A stretch of 64,000 nt of DNA from Desulfarculaceae bacterium (GCA_020444545.1 JAHLKT010000002.1:650870-714869), one strand, 5' to 3'; shown: positions 1 through 8,496, counted from the stretch's first letter. Notes: generated by a model from the letters alone, not told the origin. Numbers and translations are program-made.

Positions 1-896
1 GCCTTGGGGATGGCCGCCACCGGGCCAATGCCCATGTAGCGCGGGTCCACGCCGGCCACTGCGAAGGAGCGGTAGGTGAGCATGGGCTTGAGGCCCAGCT
101 CGGCCGCCTTTTCCTTGCTCATGACCATCACCGCGGCCGCGCCGTCGCTCATCTGGGATGAGTTGCCCGCGGTCACCGTGCCGGTCTTTATGAACGCCGG
201 GCGCAGTTTGGCCAGGGTCTCCATGGTGGTGCCGGCCCGGGGGCCTTCGTCGGTGTCGAAGACCTCCTCGTAGAGCTCGAACTTGCCCTTGGCGGTCTTC
301 TTCTGCTTGGTCACCATCAGGGGCACGATTTCGTCCTTGAAGCGGCCCTCGGCAATGGCCTTGAGAGCCAACTCGTTGGAGCGCACGCCGTACTTGTCCT
401 GCTCTTCGCGGCTGATGTTGAAGTCGTTGGCCACGTTCTCGGCGGTCATGCCCATGCCCTCATAGGCCCAGGGCTTGGCCGCCCCCAACTCCGGGTCCAA
501 CATCATCATGTTGCCGCCCATGGGGATCAGGCTCATGGACTCCACGCCGCCGGCGATCATGATGTCCGCCTGGCCCACCATGACGCGCTCGCAGGCCACG
601 CTGATGGCGTTTAGGCCCGAGGAGCAGAAGCGGTTGAGGGTCATGCCGGGCACCTCGTCGGGCAGGCCCGCCTTTTGGGCGGCCACCCGGCCGATGTTCA
701 GGCCCTGCTCGGCCTCGGGAAAGGTGCAGCCCAGGATCACGTCGTCGATCTGTTTGGGATCCAGGCCCGGGGTGCGCTTGACCACTTCGCCCACCACCGT
801 GCTGGCCATGTACTCGGGCCGGGTTTGGCGCAGGGTGCCCCGAGGGGCGCGCCCCACCGCGGTCCGGCAGGCCGCGACGATCACGGCTTCCTTCAT
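1..896 (-). CDS. fadA: Acetyl-CoA acyltransferase (thiolase), cut by window edge
   Basis: Thiolytic cleavage of 3-ketoacyl-CoA, the last step of beta-oxidation. The start is the ATG whose A is at 896, preceded by GGGAGG. The visible 298 residues contain the thiolase N-terminal domain with the nucleophile in [11 protein letters not shown] (Cys91), GGVESMS and MGMTAENVA. About 95 C-terminal residues, including the second catalytic Cys and the GHP motif, lie outside the window. It is downstream of and co-directional with the fadN-type gene, as in the Bacillus fadN-fadA pair, so a degradative role is more likely than acetoacetyl-CoA synthesis. The family is certain; the exact chain-length preference is not readable. 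Confidence 0.9.
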   Translation of the reverse strand, partial: MKEAVIVAACRTAVGRAPRGTLRQTRPEYMASTVVGEVVKRTPGLDPKQIDDVILGCTFPEAEQGLNIGRVAAQKAGLPDEVPGMTLNRFCSSGLNAISVACERVMVGQADIMIAGGVESMSLIPMGGNMMMLDPELGAAKPWAYEGMGMTAENVANDFNISREEQDKYGVRSNELALKAIAEGRFKDEIVPLMVTKQKKTAKGKFELYEEVFDTDEGPRAGTTMETLAKLRPAFIKTGTVTAGNSSQMSDGAAAVMVMSKEKAAELGLKPMLTYRSFAVAGVDPRYMGIGPVAAIPK

Positions 897-936
897 GAGA
901 TACCTCCCACCTTCTTGACTGAGGCGAAAATTATTA

Positions 937-1007
937 GAACAGGAGAGGGGCTCAACAAAATAGCGCCCGCACGACGTGTTTGTATTAAAATCGCCCCTCT
1001 CCTGTTC
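937..1007. repeat. Perfect 15-bp inverted repeat between fadN and thiolase genes
   Basis: The left arm GAACAGGAGAGGGGC is at 937-951 and its exact reverse complement at 993-1007, enclosing a 41-nt loop. The structure fills most of the 135-nt gap between the two beta-oxidation genes. No T-run follows it on the minus strand, so it is more likely an RNA processing or stability element, or a site that sets the ratio of the two products, than a classical terminator. Confidence 0.7.
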
Positions 1008-1031
1008 ATTTCTTCCACTTGCCGCTCTTTC

Positions 1032-3470
1032 TCAGTTGCGCAGCGGCTTGCCGGTCTTGAGCATGTGGGCCATGCGCGCTTGGGTCTGGGGCATTCCGCA
1101 AAGCTTGAGGAAGGCCTCGCGCTCCAGGTCCAGGATGTACTGCTCGCTGACCTCGGTGTCGGGCAGCACGTTGCCGCCGGTGAGCACCCGGGCCACCTCG
1201 GTGGCCACGTTTATGTCGTGGTCGGTCACGAAACCGGCCTTGTGCATGTTGTACAGGGCGTACTTGAACACGCCCATGCTGTCGCGGCCCAGGACGCGGA
1301 TGTTCTCGATGGGGCGCGGTGCGGTGTAGCCGGCCAGGTTCAGGGCCAGCACGTTGTCCTTGGCCTTCTTGATGCGGTAGTCGGCGTTGACCACCACCTT
1401 GTCGCTCTCGCGGAAGATGCCCATCTTGATCGCCTCGGGGCCGCTGGTGGCCACCTTGGCCATGGCGATGGTCTCAAAGGCGCGGGCCACGAAGGGCAGC
1501 AGGTAAACCTGCTTGGGGTAGAGGCCGCCCTTGGCGATCTTGAACACGCGCTCGTGGGTGTTCCTGAGCAACAGCTCCTTGGTGCCGCCGCCGGCGGGGA
1601 TCACGCCCACGCCCACCTCCACCAGGCCGGTGTAGGTCTCGGCCGCGGCCACCACCCGGTCGGAGGCCAGGCAGATCTCGCAGCCGCCGCCCAGGGCCAT
1701 CTGGTGCGGCGCGGAGACCACCGGCTTGGACAGGTACTTCAGGCGCATGAAGCTGTCCTGGAATTTCTTGATCATCCAGTCCAGCTCGTCCCACTCCTCT
1801 TCCTGAGCGGTGAACAGCACCAGCATGAGGTTGGCGCCCACCGAGAAGTTGGTCCCGTGGTTGGCCACCACCAGGCCTTCCCAGCCGTCGTTTTCAATCA
1901 GGTCGCAGGCCTTGTCCACCATGGTGATGATGTCCTGGCCCAGGGAGTTCATCTTGGTGTGGAACTCCAGGCACAAGACCCCGTCGCCCAGGTCGATGAG
2001 GCTGGCGCCCTTGTTCTCGGCCACGGTCTTGTTCTGCGCCTTGAGGGAAGGCAGCAGGATGATCTCGGGCGACATCTCCACCAGCTTGTAGTCCTTGGAG
2101 GGGATGTCGTAGTAGTAGAGCTGTCCGTTTTCGGTCTTGTAGAAGGACTCCTTGCCGTCGGCCAGCATCTCATCCACCCAGGCGGGGATGGCGAAGCCGC
2201 CGGCCTTCATGGCCTCCACCGACTTGGCCACGCCCAGGGCGTCCCAGGCCTCGAAGGGGCCCATCTTCCAGTTGAAGCCCCACTTCATGGCGTTGTCGAT
2301 GTTCACCACGTCGTCGGAGATCTCGGGGATGCGGGCCGCCGCGTAGACCAGGCCGGCGCTCATGTGCTTGAAGGTGAACTCGCCGGCCTTGTCCTTGGCG
2401 TAGTAGATGGCCTTGAGCTTGGCCTTGCCGCCGGGCTGCTGGTTGGCCGCCTCCAGGGAGGCGAACTTGGCCTTCTGGGTGGGGCGGTACTCCATGGTGG
2501 CCCGGTCCAGGACCATGACCTGCTTTTTGCCGTTCTCGTCCTTGACCTTTTTATAGAAGCCGCCCCGGGTCTTGTTGCCCAGCCAGCCTTTTTCCAACAT
2601 GCCCTTGAACCAGGCCGGGGGCACGAAACGGTCGCGCTGCTCGTCGTCGGGCGCGCCATCGTACACGTTGTCGGCCACGTGGCCCAGGGTGTCCAGGCCC
2701 ACCAGGTCGGCCAGGCGGTAGGAGGCCATCTTGGGGCGGCCCAGCACCGTGCCGGTCAGCGCGTCGGCTTCCTCGAAGGTCAGCTCCATCTCGTCGATGA
2801 GCTGGTTCAGGTAGCTCATGCCGAACACGCCGATGCGGTTGGCGATAAAGTTGGGGGTGTCCTTGGCGAACACCACGCCCTTGCCCAGCACCTTCTCGGC
2901 GAAATCGGCCATGCCGTCGATGACGCCCTGGTCGGTCTTGGGGCCGGGGATGATCTCGAAGAGCTTCATGTAGCGGGGCGGGTTGAAGAAGTGAGTGCCC
3001 AGGAAGCGCTTCTGGAAGTCCTCGCTCAGGTGCTCGCTCATGGCGGCCACCGAGATGCCCGAGGTGTTGGTGGTCACCACCGCGCTGGGGGAAACGACCT
3101 TCTCGAGGCGAGACAGGAGGTCCTTCTTGATGTCCAACAGCTCGACCACCACCTCGATGATCCAGTCGCAGTCGGCCAGAAGCTCCAGGTCGTCTTCCAG
3201 GTTGCCGGTGGTGATCAGCGCGGCGTTGTCCGGCACGTAGAAGGCGGCCGGCTTGGCCTTGAGCGCGCCCTGGAGGCCGGAATCGGCAAAGAAGTTGCGG
3301 AACTGCTTGGAGTCCTCGCTAACTTTCTTCTTGGCCAGGGCGTCGGGCATCTTGGGGGGGACGATGTCCAACAGCACCGTGGGCAGGCCGACGTTGGCCA
3401 TGTGGGCGGCAATGGTGGCTCCCATCACCCCTGCGCCGATGACGCCCACTTTTTCGATCTTCAAGGACAT
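1032..3470 (-). CDS. fadN: FadN-type 3-hydroxyacyl-CoA dehydrogenase / enoyl-CoA hydratase
   Basis: Two-step beta-oxidation enzyme of 812 residues. The dehydrogenase module comes first: GxGxMG NAD site at residues 12-17, catalytic His in THFFNPP, then the C-terminal dehydrogenase domain. The crotonase module is C-terminal, with the oxyanion/Glu motifs GGGCEI and VEVGVGVIPAGGG. This order is that of Bacillus FadN and is the reverse of Escherichia coli FadB. The ATG at 3470 has AGGAGG eight bases upstream; an in-frame codon 24 bases earlier would overrun that site, so it was not used. Two FadR-like palindromes lie upstream and the thiolase gene downstream. It probably acts on CoA esters of long or medium fatty acids; the substrate range cannot be read. 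Confidence 0.93.
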   Translation of the reverse strand: MSLKIEKVGVIGAGVMGATIAAHMANVGLPTVLLDIVPPKMPDALAKKKVSEDSKQFRNFFADSGLQGALKAKPAAFYVPDNAALITTGNLEDDLELLADCDWIIEVVVELLDIKKDLLSRLEKVVSPSAVVTTNTSGISVAAMSEHLSEDFQKRFLGTHFFNPPRYMKLFEIIPGPKTDQGVIDGMADFAEKVLGKGVVFAKDTPNFIANRIGVFGMSYLNQLIDEMELTFEEADALTGTVLGRPKMASYRLADLVGLDTLGHVADNVYDGAPDDEQRDRFVPPAWFKGMLEKGWLGNKTRGGFYKKVKDENGKKQVMVLDRATMEYRPTQKAKFASLEAANQQPGGKAKLKAIYYAKDKAGEFTFKHMSAGLVYAAARIPEISDDVVNIDNAMKWGFNWKMGPFEAWDALGVAKSVEAMKAGGFAIPAWVDEMLADGKESFYKTENGQLYYYDIPSKDYKLVEMSPEIILLPSLKAQNKTVAENKGASLIDLGDGVLCLEFHTKMNSLGQDIITMVDKACDLIENDGWEGLVVANHGTNFSVGANLMLVLFTAQEEEWDELDWMIKKFQDSFMRLKYLSKPVVSAPHQMALGGGCEICLASDRVVAAAETYTGLVEVGVGVIPAGGGTKELLLRNTHERVFKIAKGGLYPKQVYLLPFVARAFETIAMAKVATSGPEAIKMGIFRESDKVVVNADYRIKKAKDNVLALNLAGYTAPRPIENIRVLGRDSMGVFKYALYNMHKAGFVTDHDINVATEVARVLTGGNVLPDTEVSEQYILDLEREAFLKLCGMPQTQARMAHMLKTGKPLRN

Positions 3471-3519
3471 AAACCTGACCTCCTTGCCGGACACGCACCC
3501 GCGGTGCCCGCCGCAGTGG

Positions 3520-3537
3520 TGAATGAGCTGTCATTCA
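3520..3537. promoter_or_regulatory. FadR-like operator 1, TGAATGA-N4-TCATTCA
   Basis: The 18-bp palindrome TGAATGAGCTGTCATTCA has perfect 7-bp arms around a 4-base spacer. It fits the known box of the TetR-family fatty-acid regulator FadR of Bacillus (TGAATGA, four bases, TCATTCA). It lies 50 bases upstream of the fadN-type start. Binding by such a repressor, released by acyl-CoA, is inference; no regulator gene is present in the window. Confidence 0.8.
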
Positions 3538-3585
3538 AGAATTTGTGGCTTGTTTGTTTCCCCTGGGCCTTTGTAGCCCGAAAAG

Positions 3586-3603
3586 TGAATGAATTGTCAT
3601 TCA
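3586..3603. promoter_or_regulatory. FadR-like operator 2, TGAATGA-N4-TCATTCA
   Basis: This second copy, TGAATGAATTGTCATTCA, has the same arms as operator 1, with centres 66 bp apart. That spacing is close to six helical turns, so two dimers could bind the same DNA face. Its central AATT is nearer to the Bacillus consensus than operator 1. It is 116 bases from the fadN start and could also influence the divergent plus-strand cluster. Confidence 0.8.
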
Positions 3604-3822
3604 GTGGCTAAAAATTAGCACGCAGACTCAAGCCCTGTCAAACGAAAATTTAATTTTTCCGGTGAAATCGCCTTTAAGTGGCCTTTGGCCGGGCGAGGTG
3701 GGCTTTTGGTAGTAGTTCTGGGATATTGCCTTTGTATAACGCTTGTGCTAGGCTCCATCCCAGGTAACAATCCGACTCTGGAGTCGAGTTTTATAACCTG
3801 TTCAACCCCGTGGTGTAATCGC

Positions 3823-5235
3823 TTGACCAACACGCTCGCGGCCTGTCCGGCCTTAAAAAGGCCCGCCTTGCTCAACTGGGCAATATTCCTCTTTGTAACG
3901 CTATTGTTTTTCGGCACCACCGCCTGGGCCGCCACGGAGGCGCCCCGCTTGGCTCCGTTGGACAGCCAGGGCGTGCCGGTGGTGTGGTGCTATCACGGCC
4001 AGGCTCCGGACACCCGCCTGGTGGTGGTGGACAAGTCGCGCCAGCGGCTGCTGGTGCTACGCTATCTGGGCAAGCTGGGCCTGGAGTATGAATACCCCTG
4101 CGCCTCTGGCGAAAAGCCGGGCCCCAAGAGCGTGGCCCTGGACGAAAGGACGCCAGAGGGGGTCTATTTCATCACCCACCGCTACAAGGACCGCAAGGTA
4201 ACCATCTTCGGGGACCGCGCCCTGCACCTGAACTACCCCAACCCCCAGGACAAGGCTCAGGGGCGCAAGGGCGACGGCATCTACATCCACGGCACCAACA
4301 AGAGCTACAAGCCGCGCTCTTCCAACGGCTGCCTGGTCATGGCCAACCAGGACCTGGCCATGGTGGAGCCGCTCTTGGACGAGCAGTACACCCCGGTTAT
4401 CGTGGTGGAGCGCATGGCCTTGCCCAGTCCGGAGCTGCAAGCCGCGGCCTGCGAATATTTGCGCACCGTGCGTCTGGATGAGCTGCTTTCCCAGGCCGGC
4501 TCCGCCCCCACCAGCCTGGACCTGGTCAAGGCCAACGGAGCCAAGCACGATCTGAGCGGCCTGGCGGCTGATCTGCAACGCCTGGGGCCGGGCGTCAAGG
4601 CGCACACCAAGGGCCTGGCCCTGTTCGGTGCAAAGGGACAGTGGGTGCTTCTGGCCAACCAATACCTCACCGGGCCCAAGAAAAAGGGCAAGAGCAGGGG
4701 AGTGGCCCTGACCCGGCGCTTCTACCTGAGCGGCGCCGGCCCAGGCCATCTCAAGCTGGTGCAGGTGCAATGGCTGGTGCCCAACCTGGCCCAGGCTCGC
4801 CTGCTGGCCTCCTGGGCGCCGCCCAAGCAGGCCCCCGTGGCGGTGGCCAAGGCCGCGCCCGTGGACTCCCAGGCCCAAATCAAGGCCATGCTCAACGCCT
4901 GGCTGGCCGCCTGGCAACACAAGCGTCTCAAGACCTACATGAGCTTCTATGCCCGCGACTTCAACAGCGGGGGCAAGAACCGCCGGCAATGGCGCAAACA
5001 CAAGGCCTATCTGAACCGGGTCTACAAGCGCATATCCGTGCGCGCCGAGGACGTGCGGATAAGCGTGGCCGGCGACAAGGCCAAGGTCACCTTTGTGCAG
5101 CATTACCGCTCGGACTGGCACCGCGACCTGGGCCTGAAGACCCTGGAGCTGGTGCGGCACAAGGGCCGCTGGCTCATTCGCGGCGAACAGTGGGAAAAGC
5201 TGCCCGCCTCCGCGTCTCCCGCCAAGCGCGGCTAG
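3823..5235 (+). CDS. Exported L,D-transpeptidase (YkuD) with C-terminal NTF2-like domain
   Basis: Probable peptidoglycan cross-linking or lipoprotein-attaching enzyme acting in the periplasm. A hydrophobic signal segment (LNWAIFLFVTLLFFG) ends at AWA. The YkuD domain follows, with its His in IYIHGT and the catalytic Cys170 in SSNGCLVM (numbering from the start used). The last ~110 residues, from IKAMLNAWLAAW to the end, resemble the SnoaL/NTF2-like tail found on many such enzymes. The start is uncertain: TTG 3823 keeps a Lys-Arg n-region before the signal core, and TTG 3868 gives a shorter leader. It is followed by genes for a membrane-anchored protein and a bactofilin, which supports a role in local wall remodelling. 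Confidence 0.87.
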   Translation: MTNTLAACPALKRPALLNWAIFLFVTLLFFGTTAWAATEAPRLAPLDSQGVPVVWCYHGQAPDTRLVVVDKSRQRLLVLRYLGKLGLEYEYPCASGEKPGPKSVALDERTPEGVYFITHRYKDRKVTIFGDRALHLNYPNPQDKAQGRKGDGIYIHGTNKSYKPRSSNGCLVMANQDLAMVEPLLDEQYTPVIVVERMALPSPELQAAACEYLRTVRLDELLSQAGSAPTSLDLVKANGAKHDLSGLAADLQRLGPGVKAHTKGLALFGAKGQWVLLANQYLTGPKKKGKSRGVALTRRFYLSGAGPGHLKLVQVQWLVPNLAQARLLASWAPPKQAPVAVAKAAPVDSQAQIKAMLNAWLAAWQHKRLKTYMSFYARDFNSGGKNRRQWRKHKAYLNRVYKRISVRAEDVRISVAGDKAKVTFVQHYRSDWHRDLGLKTLELVRHKGRWLIRGEQWEKLPASASPAKRG

Positions 5236-5310
5236 GGAGTTCCCTTGCCCCGGCCGTGGGGAATCGATAGGATTGAATAAGCGACAACTCGCCACTCAAG
5301 AGGGGGCAAA

Positions 5311-6141
5311 TTGGCCCGGCGGTCAACCGACATCCTGCTGGTGCGCAAGGACGCCCCGGTAAAGAGAATGCGACTAGGACCCTGGTTATTCTACTTCGTC
5401 CTGCTGCTCATCTGCCTGACCGTGGCCGGCCTGGCCGGCGGCGGATACTTGCTATACCAGCAAAACCAGGCTCTCCAGGAGCTGGTCAAGGACAACAAGC
5501 GCATGAGGCTGGTGGCGCAGAACCTGGAGAGTATGCTCCGGGACCTGCAAGACCGGCTGGATCTGGCCGCCAGCCCCCAGGCCAAACCCGAGCCCAGTAC
5601 CGGGGTGAAACCGCCCCCTCCGCCGCCGCCGCGCGATCCGGCCCCGGCCGCCGCGCCTCCACCGCCGGCTCCGGCCGAGGACTCCAAGCCCGTCCCGGCC
5701 TCCAACAACGGCGAGAAGCCCTGGGTGAGCTCCTCGGCCCAGGCCCAGGCCCTGGAACCCTGGCCCACCAGCTCGGACTGGGTGGACATCCAGAAGGTGA
5801 GCACCAAGCGATCCGGCCGTGAGCTGCTGGTCTATTTCAACGTGGTCAGCAAAAAGGACAACAGCCGCAAGCCCGTTGAAGGCTACGTGGCGGTCATCCT
5901 GCGGGGCGAGCGCAAGGGCGCTCCCTGGCTGGAGGCCTGGCCGCCCATCCACCTGACCCCCCTGGGGCGGCCCGAGGACTACAAGCGGACCGCCAACTTC
6001 GAGGTCAAGCGCTACCGCCGCCTGCGGGCCCGCTTCGCCCTGGTGGACAAAAAGGTGGAGACCCTGGAGTTCCTGGTTTACGACAAGGAAGGGGAACTGG
6101 TCCTGCTCAAGCGCCATCCCATGGACCAAAAGGCGCGCTGA
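5311..6141 (+). CDS. Single-pass membrane protein with coiled coil and Pro-rich linker
   Basis: No family is recognised. The 276 residues consist of a basic cytoplasmic start (MARRSTDILLVRKDAPVKRMR), one membrane segment at about 25-48, a short coiled coil (about 50-85), a proline/alanine linker (about 90-130) and a C-terminal globular domain of ~120 residues rich in beta-type sequence. This is the layout of a periplasmic anchor or scaffold. It starts at a TTG with AGAGGGGG just upstream. It sits 75 bases after the transpeptidase and 24 before the bactofilin, so the three probably work together at the envelope. The function is inferred from position only. Confidence 0.75.
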   Translation: MARRSTDILLVRKDAPVKRMRLGPWLFYFVLLLICLTVAGLAGGGYLLYQQNQALQELVKDNKRMRLVAQNLESMLRDLQDRLDLAASPQAKPEPSTGVKPPPPPPPRDPAPAAAPPPPAPAEDSKPVPASNNGEKPWVSSSAQAQALEPWPTSSDWVDIQKVSTKRSGRELLVYFNVVSKKDNSRKPVEGYVAVILRGERKGAPWLEAWPPIHLTPLGRPEDYKRTANFEVKRYRRLRARFALVDKKVETLEFLVYDKEGELVLLKRHPMDQKAR

Positions 6142-6165
6142 GCGGGCCTCCCACGGAGCGACAAT

Positions 6166-6495
6166 TTGGCCCCCAACCAACTTACCGTCATCGCGCCGGG
6201 CACCATCGTGCGGGGAGACCTGTTCAGCCAGGACCTGTTGGTGGTCGAAGGCGGGGTGCAGGGTAACGTGGTGGCCGAGCGGGTGATCATCAAGGGCGGC
6301 GGCTGGGTGCAGGGCAATCTGCGCTGCGCCTCGCTGTCCATAGAGCTGGGGGGCATCGTGGACGGCGAGGTCACCGTGGAGGACGCGGCCCTTTTGCCGC
6401 GCCCGGTCAAGGCCGAGCAAGGGGAACTGGGCCAGCGGGACCAGAAGGCCCTGCCCAACGGCGCCGAGGAGCCCGCGCCCGGAGACGGAACCTGA
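6166..6495 (+). CDS. Bactofilin (polymer-forming cytoskeletal protein)
   Basis: 109 residues, the usual size of a short bactofilin. The central part (about residues 5-75) is a run of short beta-helix turns with repeated G-x-V/I patterns (TIVRGDLFSQDLLVVEGGVQG, then VQGNL and VDGEVTV), flanked by short disordered ends. Bactofilins form nucleotide-free filaments at the inner membrane that position cell-wall enzymes. Here the partner genes upstream are a YkuD transpeptidase and a membrane-anchored protein. The start is TTG with GGAG seven bases upstream; the stop overlaps the cupin ATG. Confidence 0.88.
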   Translation: MAPNQLTVIAPGTIVRGDLFSQDLLVVEGGVQGNVVAERVIIKGGGWVQGNLRCASLSIELGGIVDGEVTVEDAALLPRPVKAEQGELGQRDQKALPNGAEEPAPGDGT

Positions 6496-6854
6496 TGCTG
6501 GTCAAGCGGGCCGACGCGCTGCCGGTGTTCACGGCCACGGACGGCTGCTCCCTGGCCGAGGTCATCCACCCCAACAACGACGCCACCAGCCCGGGGGTGA
6601 GCCTGTCCCGGGCCAGCCTGCCGCCCAAGGGGGTCACCAGCCCCCATCGCCTGGATTTCGTGGAGATCTATTACGTGCTGCGGGGACGGGGGGTCATGCA
6701 CCTGGACGGCGAGTCCGCCGAGATCGGCCCGGAGAGCTGCGTGTACGTGCCTCCGGGAACGGTGCAATGGGTGGCCAACCCCGGCCCCGGGGAATTGGTG
6801 TTTCTGTGCGTGTGCCAGCCGGCCTGGAGCGCCGAGGGCGACCACCCGGCCTGA
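6495..6854 (+). CDS. Small cupin-2 domain protein
   Basis: A single double-stranded beta-helix of 119 residues. Cupin motif 1 is visible as SPHRLDFVEIYYVLRGRG with a trailing MHLDGE, and motif 2 as VYVPPGTVQWVANPG. The His/Glu pair of motif 1 is present (H, then E of FVEIYY). Motif 2 has Gln in place of the usual His, so metal binding may be weak or absent. Its ATG overlaps the bactofilin stop (TGATG), so it is translationally coupled. Substrate unknown; cupins of this size include sugar-binding and regulatory proteins as well as enzymes. Confidence 0.82.
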   Translation: MLVKRADALPVFTATDGCSLAEVIHPNNDATSPGVSLSRASLPPKGVTSPHRLDFVEIYYVLRGRGVMHLDGESAEIGPESCVYVPPGTVQWVANPGPGELVFLCVCQPAWSAEGDHPA

Positions 6855-6861
6855 GCCCGCG

Positions 6862-6879
6862 CCGGGCCGCCCGGCCCGG
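6862..6879 (+). terminator. GC-rich hairpin after cupin, possible terminator
   Basis: Arms CCGGGCC (6862-6868) and GGCCCGG (6873-6879) with a 4-base loop, eight bases after the cupin stop. It is followed only by TTATCAACGATTTAAT, not a proper T-run, so termination may be partial and the flavodoxin gene could be part of the same transcript. Confidence 0.35.
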
Positions 6880-6908
6880 TTATCAACGATTTAATCAGGA
6901 GACAGACG

Positions 6909-7391
6909 ATGGCCAAAGTCCTGATCGCTTATTTTTCCCATGGAGGCAACACCCGCAAGATGGCCGAGGCCCTGGCCGAGAGCATCAAAGCGGGCGGCTG
7001 CGAAGTGTCGCTCAAGAAGCTCGGCGAGGCGACGGTGGACGACCTGCGCGCGGCCGACGGGGTGCTCCTGGGCTCTCCCTGCTACTTCGGCTGCATGGCC
7101 GCGGAGATGAAAAAATTCATCGACGAGTCCATCGCCCTGTTCGGCAAGGGCGAACTGGTGGGCAAGCCGGCGGGGGCCTTTGCCAGCACCGGCGGCATCG
7201 GGGGCGGCGGTGAGCTGACCCTCATGTCCATGATCCAGGGCCTCTTGATCCACGGCATGGTGGTGCAGGGCTCGCGCAAGGGCGGCCACTTCGGCCCCCT
7301 GGCCATCGGCGAGCCGGACGAGCGGGTGCTGGGCGAGTGCGCCACCTACGGGGCCCAGTTCGCGGCCCTGTGCGCGCGCCTGGCCGGGTAG
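6909..7391 (+). CDS. Flavodoxin-like FMN protein (paralogue 1)
   Basis: 160 residues with a flavodoxin-fold phosphate-binding loop right after the first strand (AYFSHGGNTRKMAEAL) and the WrbA/NAD(P)H-quinone reductase-like segments GSPCYFGCMAAEMKKFID and FASTGGIGGGGE. A one-domain FMN protein that carries electrons or reduces small quinone-like or aromatic compounds is likely. AGGAG is found upstream of the ATG. A close paralogue lies at 18783-19304; more than half of the aligned residues are identical, including most of the FMN-site segments. The amidohydrolase follows after four bases. Confidence 0.85.
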   Translation: MAKVLIAYFSHGGNTRKMAEALAESIKAGGCEVSLKKLGEATVDDLRAADGVLLGSPCYFGCMAAEMKKFIDESIALFGKGELVGKPAGAFASTGGIGGGGELTLMSMIQGLLIHGMVVQGSRKGGHFGPLAIGEPDERVLGECATYGAQFAALCARLAG

Positions 7392-7395
7392 GGCG

Positions 7396-8496
7396 TTGAG
7401 CCCCGACCAGGCCCCGGTCTGCCTGCTCCCGCAGGGACTGGCCGGTGCCGCTCCGCATGATGGCCCTCCCGCCGTATTGCTGAAGTCCGGCCGGATCGCG
7501 GCCCTGGGTGGCGAGGCCCTGGCCGCCGGGGCTCCCCGCAGGGAGATGCCCGGCCTGTGGCTCTCGGCCGCGCCCATCGACGCCCACGTGCACTTGCAGA
7601 TGCGCTCCGGCTTGCAGGCGGCCTTGGACGCCTGCAACTGGGCCGGGCTGGCCGCGGTGCGCGACCTGGGCCACCGCGCCGCGCAGCAAACGCCCCGCCG
7701 AAACGATCAAGCTCCCTTGGTGGTGGCGGCCGGGGTGGGGCTGGGAGCGGTAGGCGAGGCGGCCTATTGGCTGGCCGAGCCCGTGGCCGGAGCCGAGGGC
7801 TTTGCCCGCGCGGTGGATGAGCGCGCGGCCCAGGGCTGCGGGGTCATCAAGCTATTCGCCACAGGTCTGCTGGACATCGAAAACGTGGGTCAGGTGTGCC
7901 ATCCCCAGGCCCTGAGTGCCGAGGAGGTGCGGGCGGCGGTGGAGCATGCTCATGCCGCCGGGCTAAAGGTGTCGGTGCACGCCAACGGCGAGGCGGCGGT
8001 CAGGCAGGCGATAGAGCAGGGGGCGGACTGCATCGAGCACGGCTATTTTCTGGGCCGCGATACCCTGGCCCGCATGGCCGAGCTGGGGGTGGAGTGGTCG
8101 CCCACCTTGGCGCCCATCGAGGGCCACGCCGTTGATCCGGCCGGGCGCAACACCCCGGCCCAGCGGGCGGCCTGGAGCGAGATCGGGGCCCTGCAAAAAG
8201 AGCAGATGCGCCAAGCCGTGGAGCTGGGAGTGCGCCTGGTCCTGGGCAGCGACGCGGGCTCCTACGGCGTGCCCCACGCGGAGGGCGCATTTTTGGAGAT
8301 GCGCGCCTGGTTGGAGGCCGGGCTGGCCCCGGAGTTGGTGTATGATGCCTCCACCCGCCGGGCGGCAAAGGCCCTGGGCCTGGCCGGAGAGCTGGGGGGC
8401 ATCTTCCCCGGGGCCCGCGCTTGGCTTTTGGGCACGCGGCAAGACCCGCGCGGCGATCCCTTGCAGCTGGCCCGCCCCCTCTGGCGGAGTTTTTAG
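7396..8496 (+). CDS. Amidohydrolase-superfamily metal-dependent hydrolase
   Basis: 366 residues. Metal ligands of the superfamily are in order: HxH in PIDAHVHLQ, a Lys in GVIKLFATG, His in SVHANGEA, His in IEHGYF and Asp in LGSDAGSYG. This is the pattern of the imidazolonepropionase/prolidase-like branch with a binuclear metal centre, and no signal peptide is visible, so it is probably cytoplasmic. The N-terminal beta-sandwich is short. The TTG start lies four bases after the flavodoxin stop. The substrate is not known. The stop overlaps the stop of the next, convergent gene by four bases. Confidence 0.82.
   Translation: MSPDQAPVCLLPQGLAGAAPHDGPPAVLLKSGRIAALGGEALAAGAPRREMPGLWLSAAPIDAHVHLQMRSGLQAALDACNWAGLAAVRDLGHRAAQQTPRRNDQAPLVVAAGVGLGAVGEAAYWLAEPVAGAEGFARAVDERAAQGCGVIKLFATGLLDIENVGQVCHPQALSAEEVRAAVEHAHAAGLKVSVHANGEAAVRQAIEQGADCIEHGYFLGRDTLARMAELGVEWSPTLAPIEGHAVDPAGRNTPAQRAAWSEIGALQKEQMRQAVELGVRLVLGSDAGSYGVPHAEGAFLEMRAWLEAGLAPELVYDASTRRAAKALGLAGELGGIFPGARAWLLGTRQDPRGDPLQLARPLWRSF

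Larger units (their letters stand above)
3471..3822. other. Divergent regulatory region between fadN and L,D-transpeptidase
   Basis: This 352-base gap separates the minus-strand beta-oxidation genes from the plus-strand cell-wall cluster. It holds the fadN Shine-Dalgarno, two 18-bp palindromes (listed separately) and T/A-richer sequence around 3540-3620 and 3700-3760, where promoters would be expected. I could not assign a convincing -35/-10 pair for either direction. An open frame in phase with the transpeptidase runs back to a TTG at 3685, but its extra residues do not look like coding sequence. Confidence 0.5.

Noticed and set aside
675-3611. Very long plus-strand open frame opposite fadN
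   Set aside because: It mirrors the codon bias of the real minus-strand gene; composition is His/Gly/Leu/Val-rich with no motif, typical of antisense frames in GC-rich DNA.
5590-5700. CCG-rich repeat region as a tandem-repeat locus
   Set aside because: Explained by a proline/alanine linker in the membrane-anchored protein; no regular DNA repeat unit.
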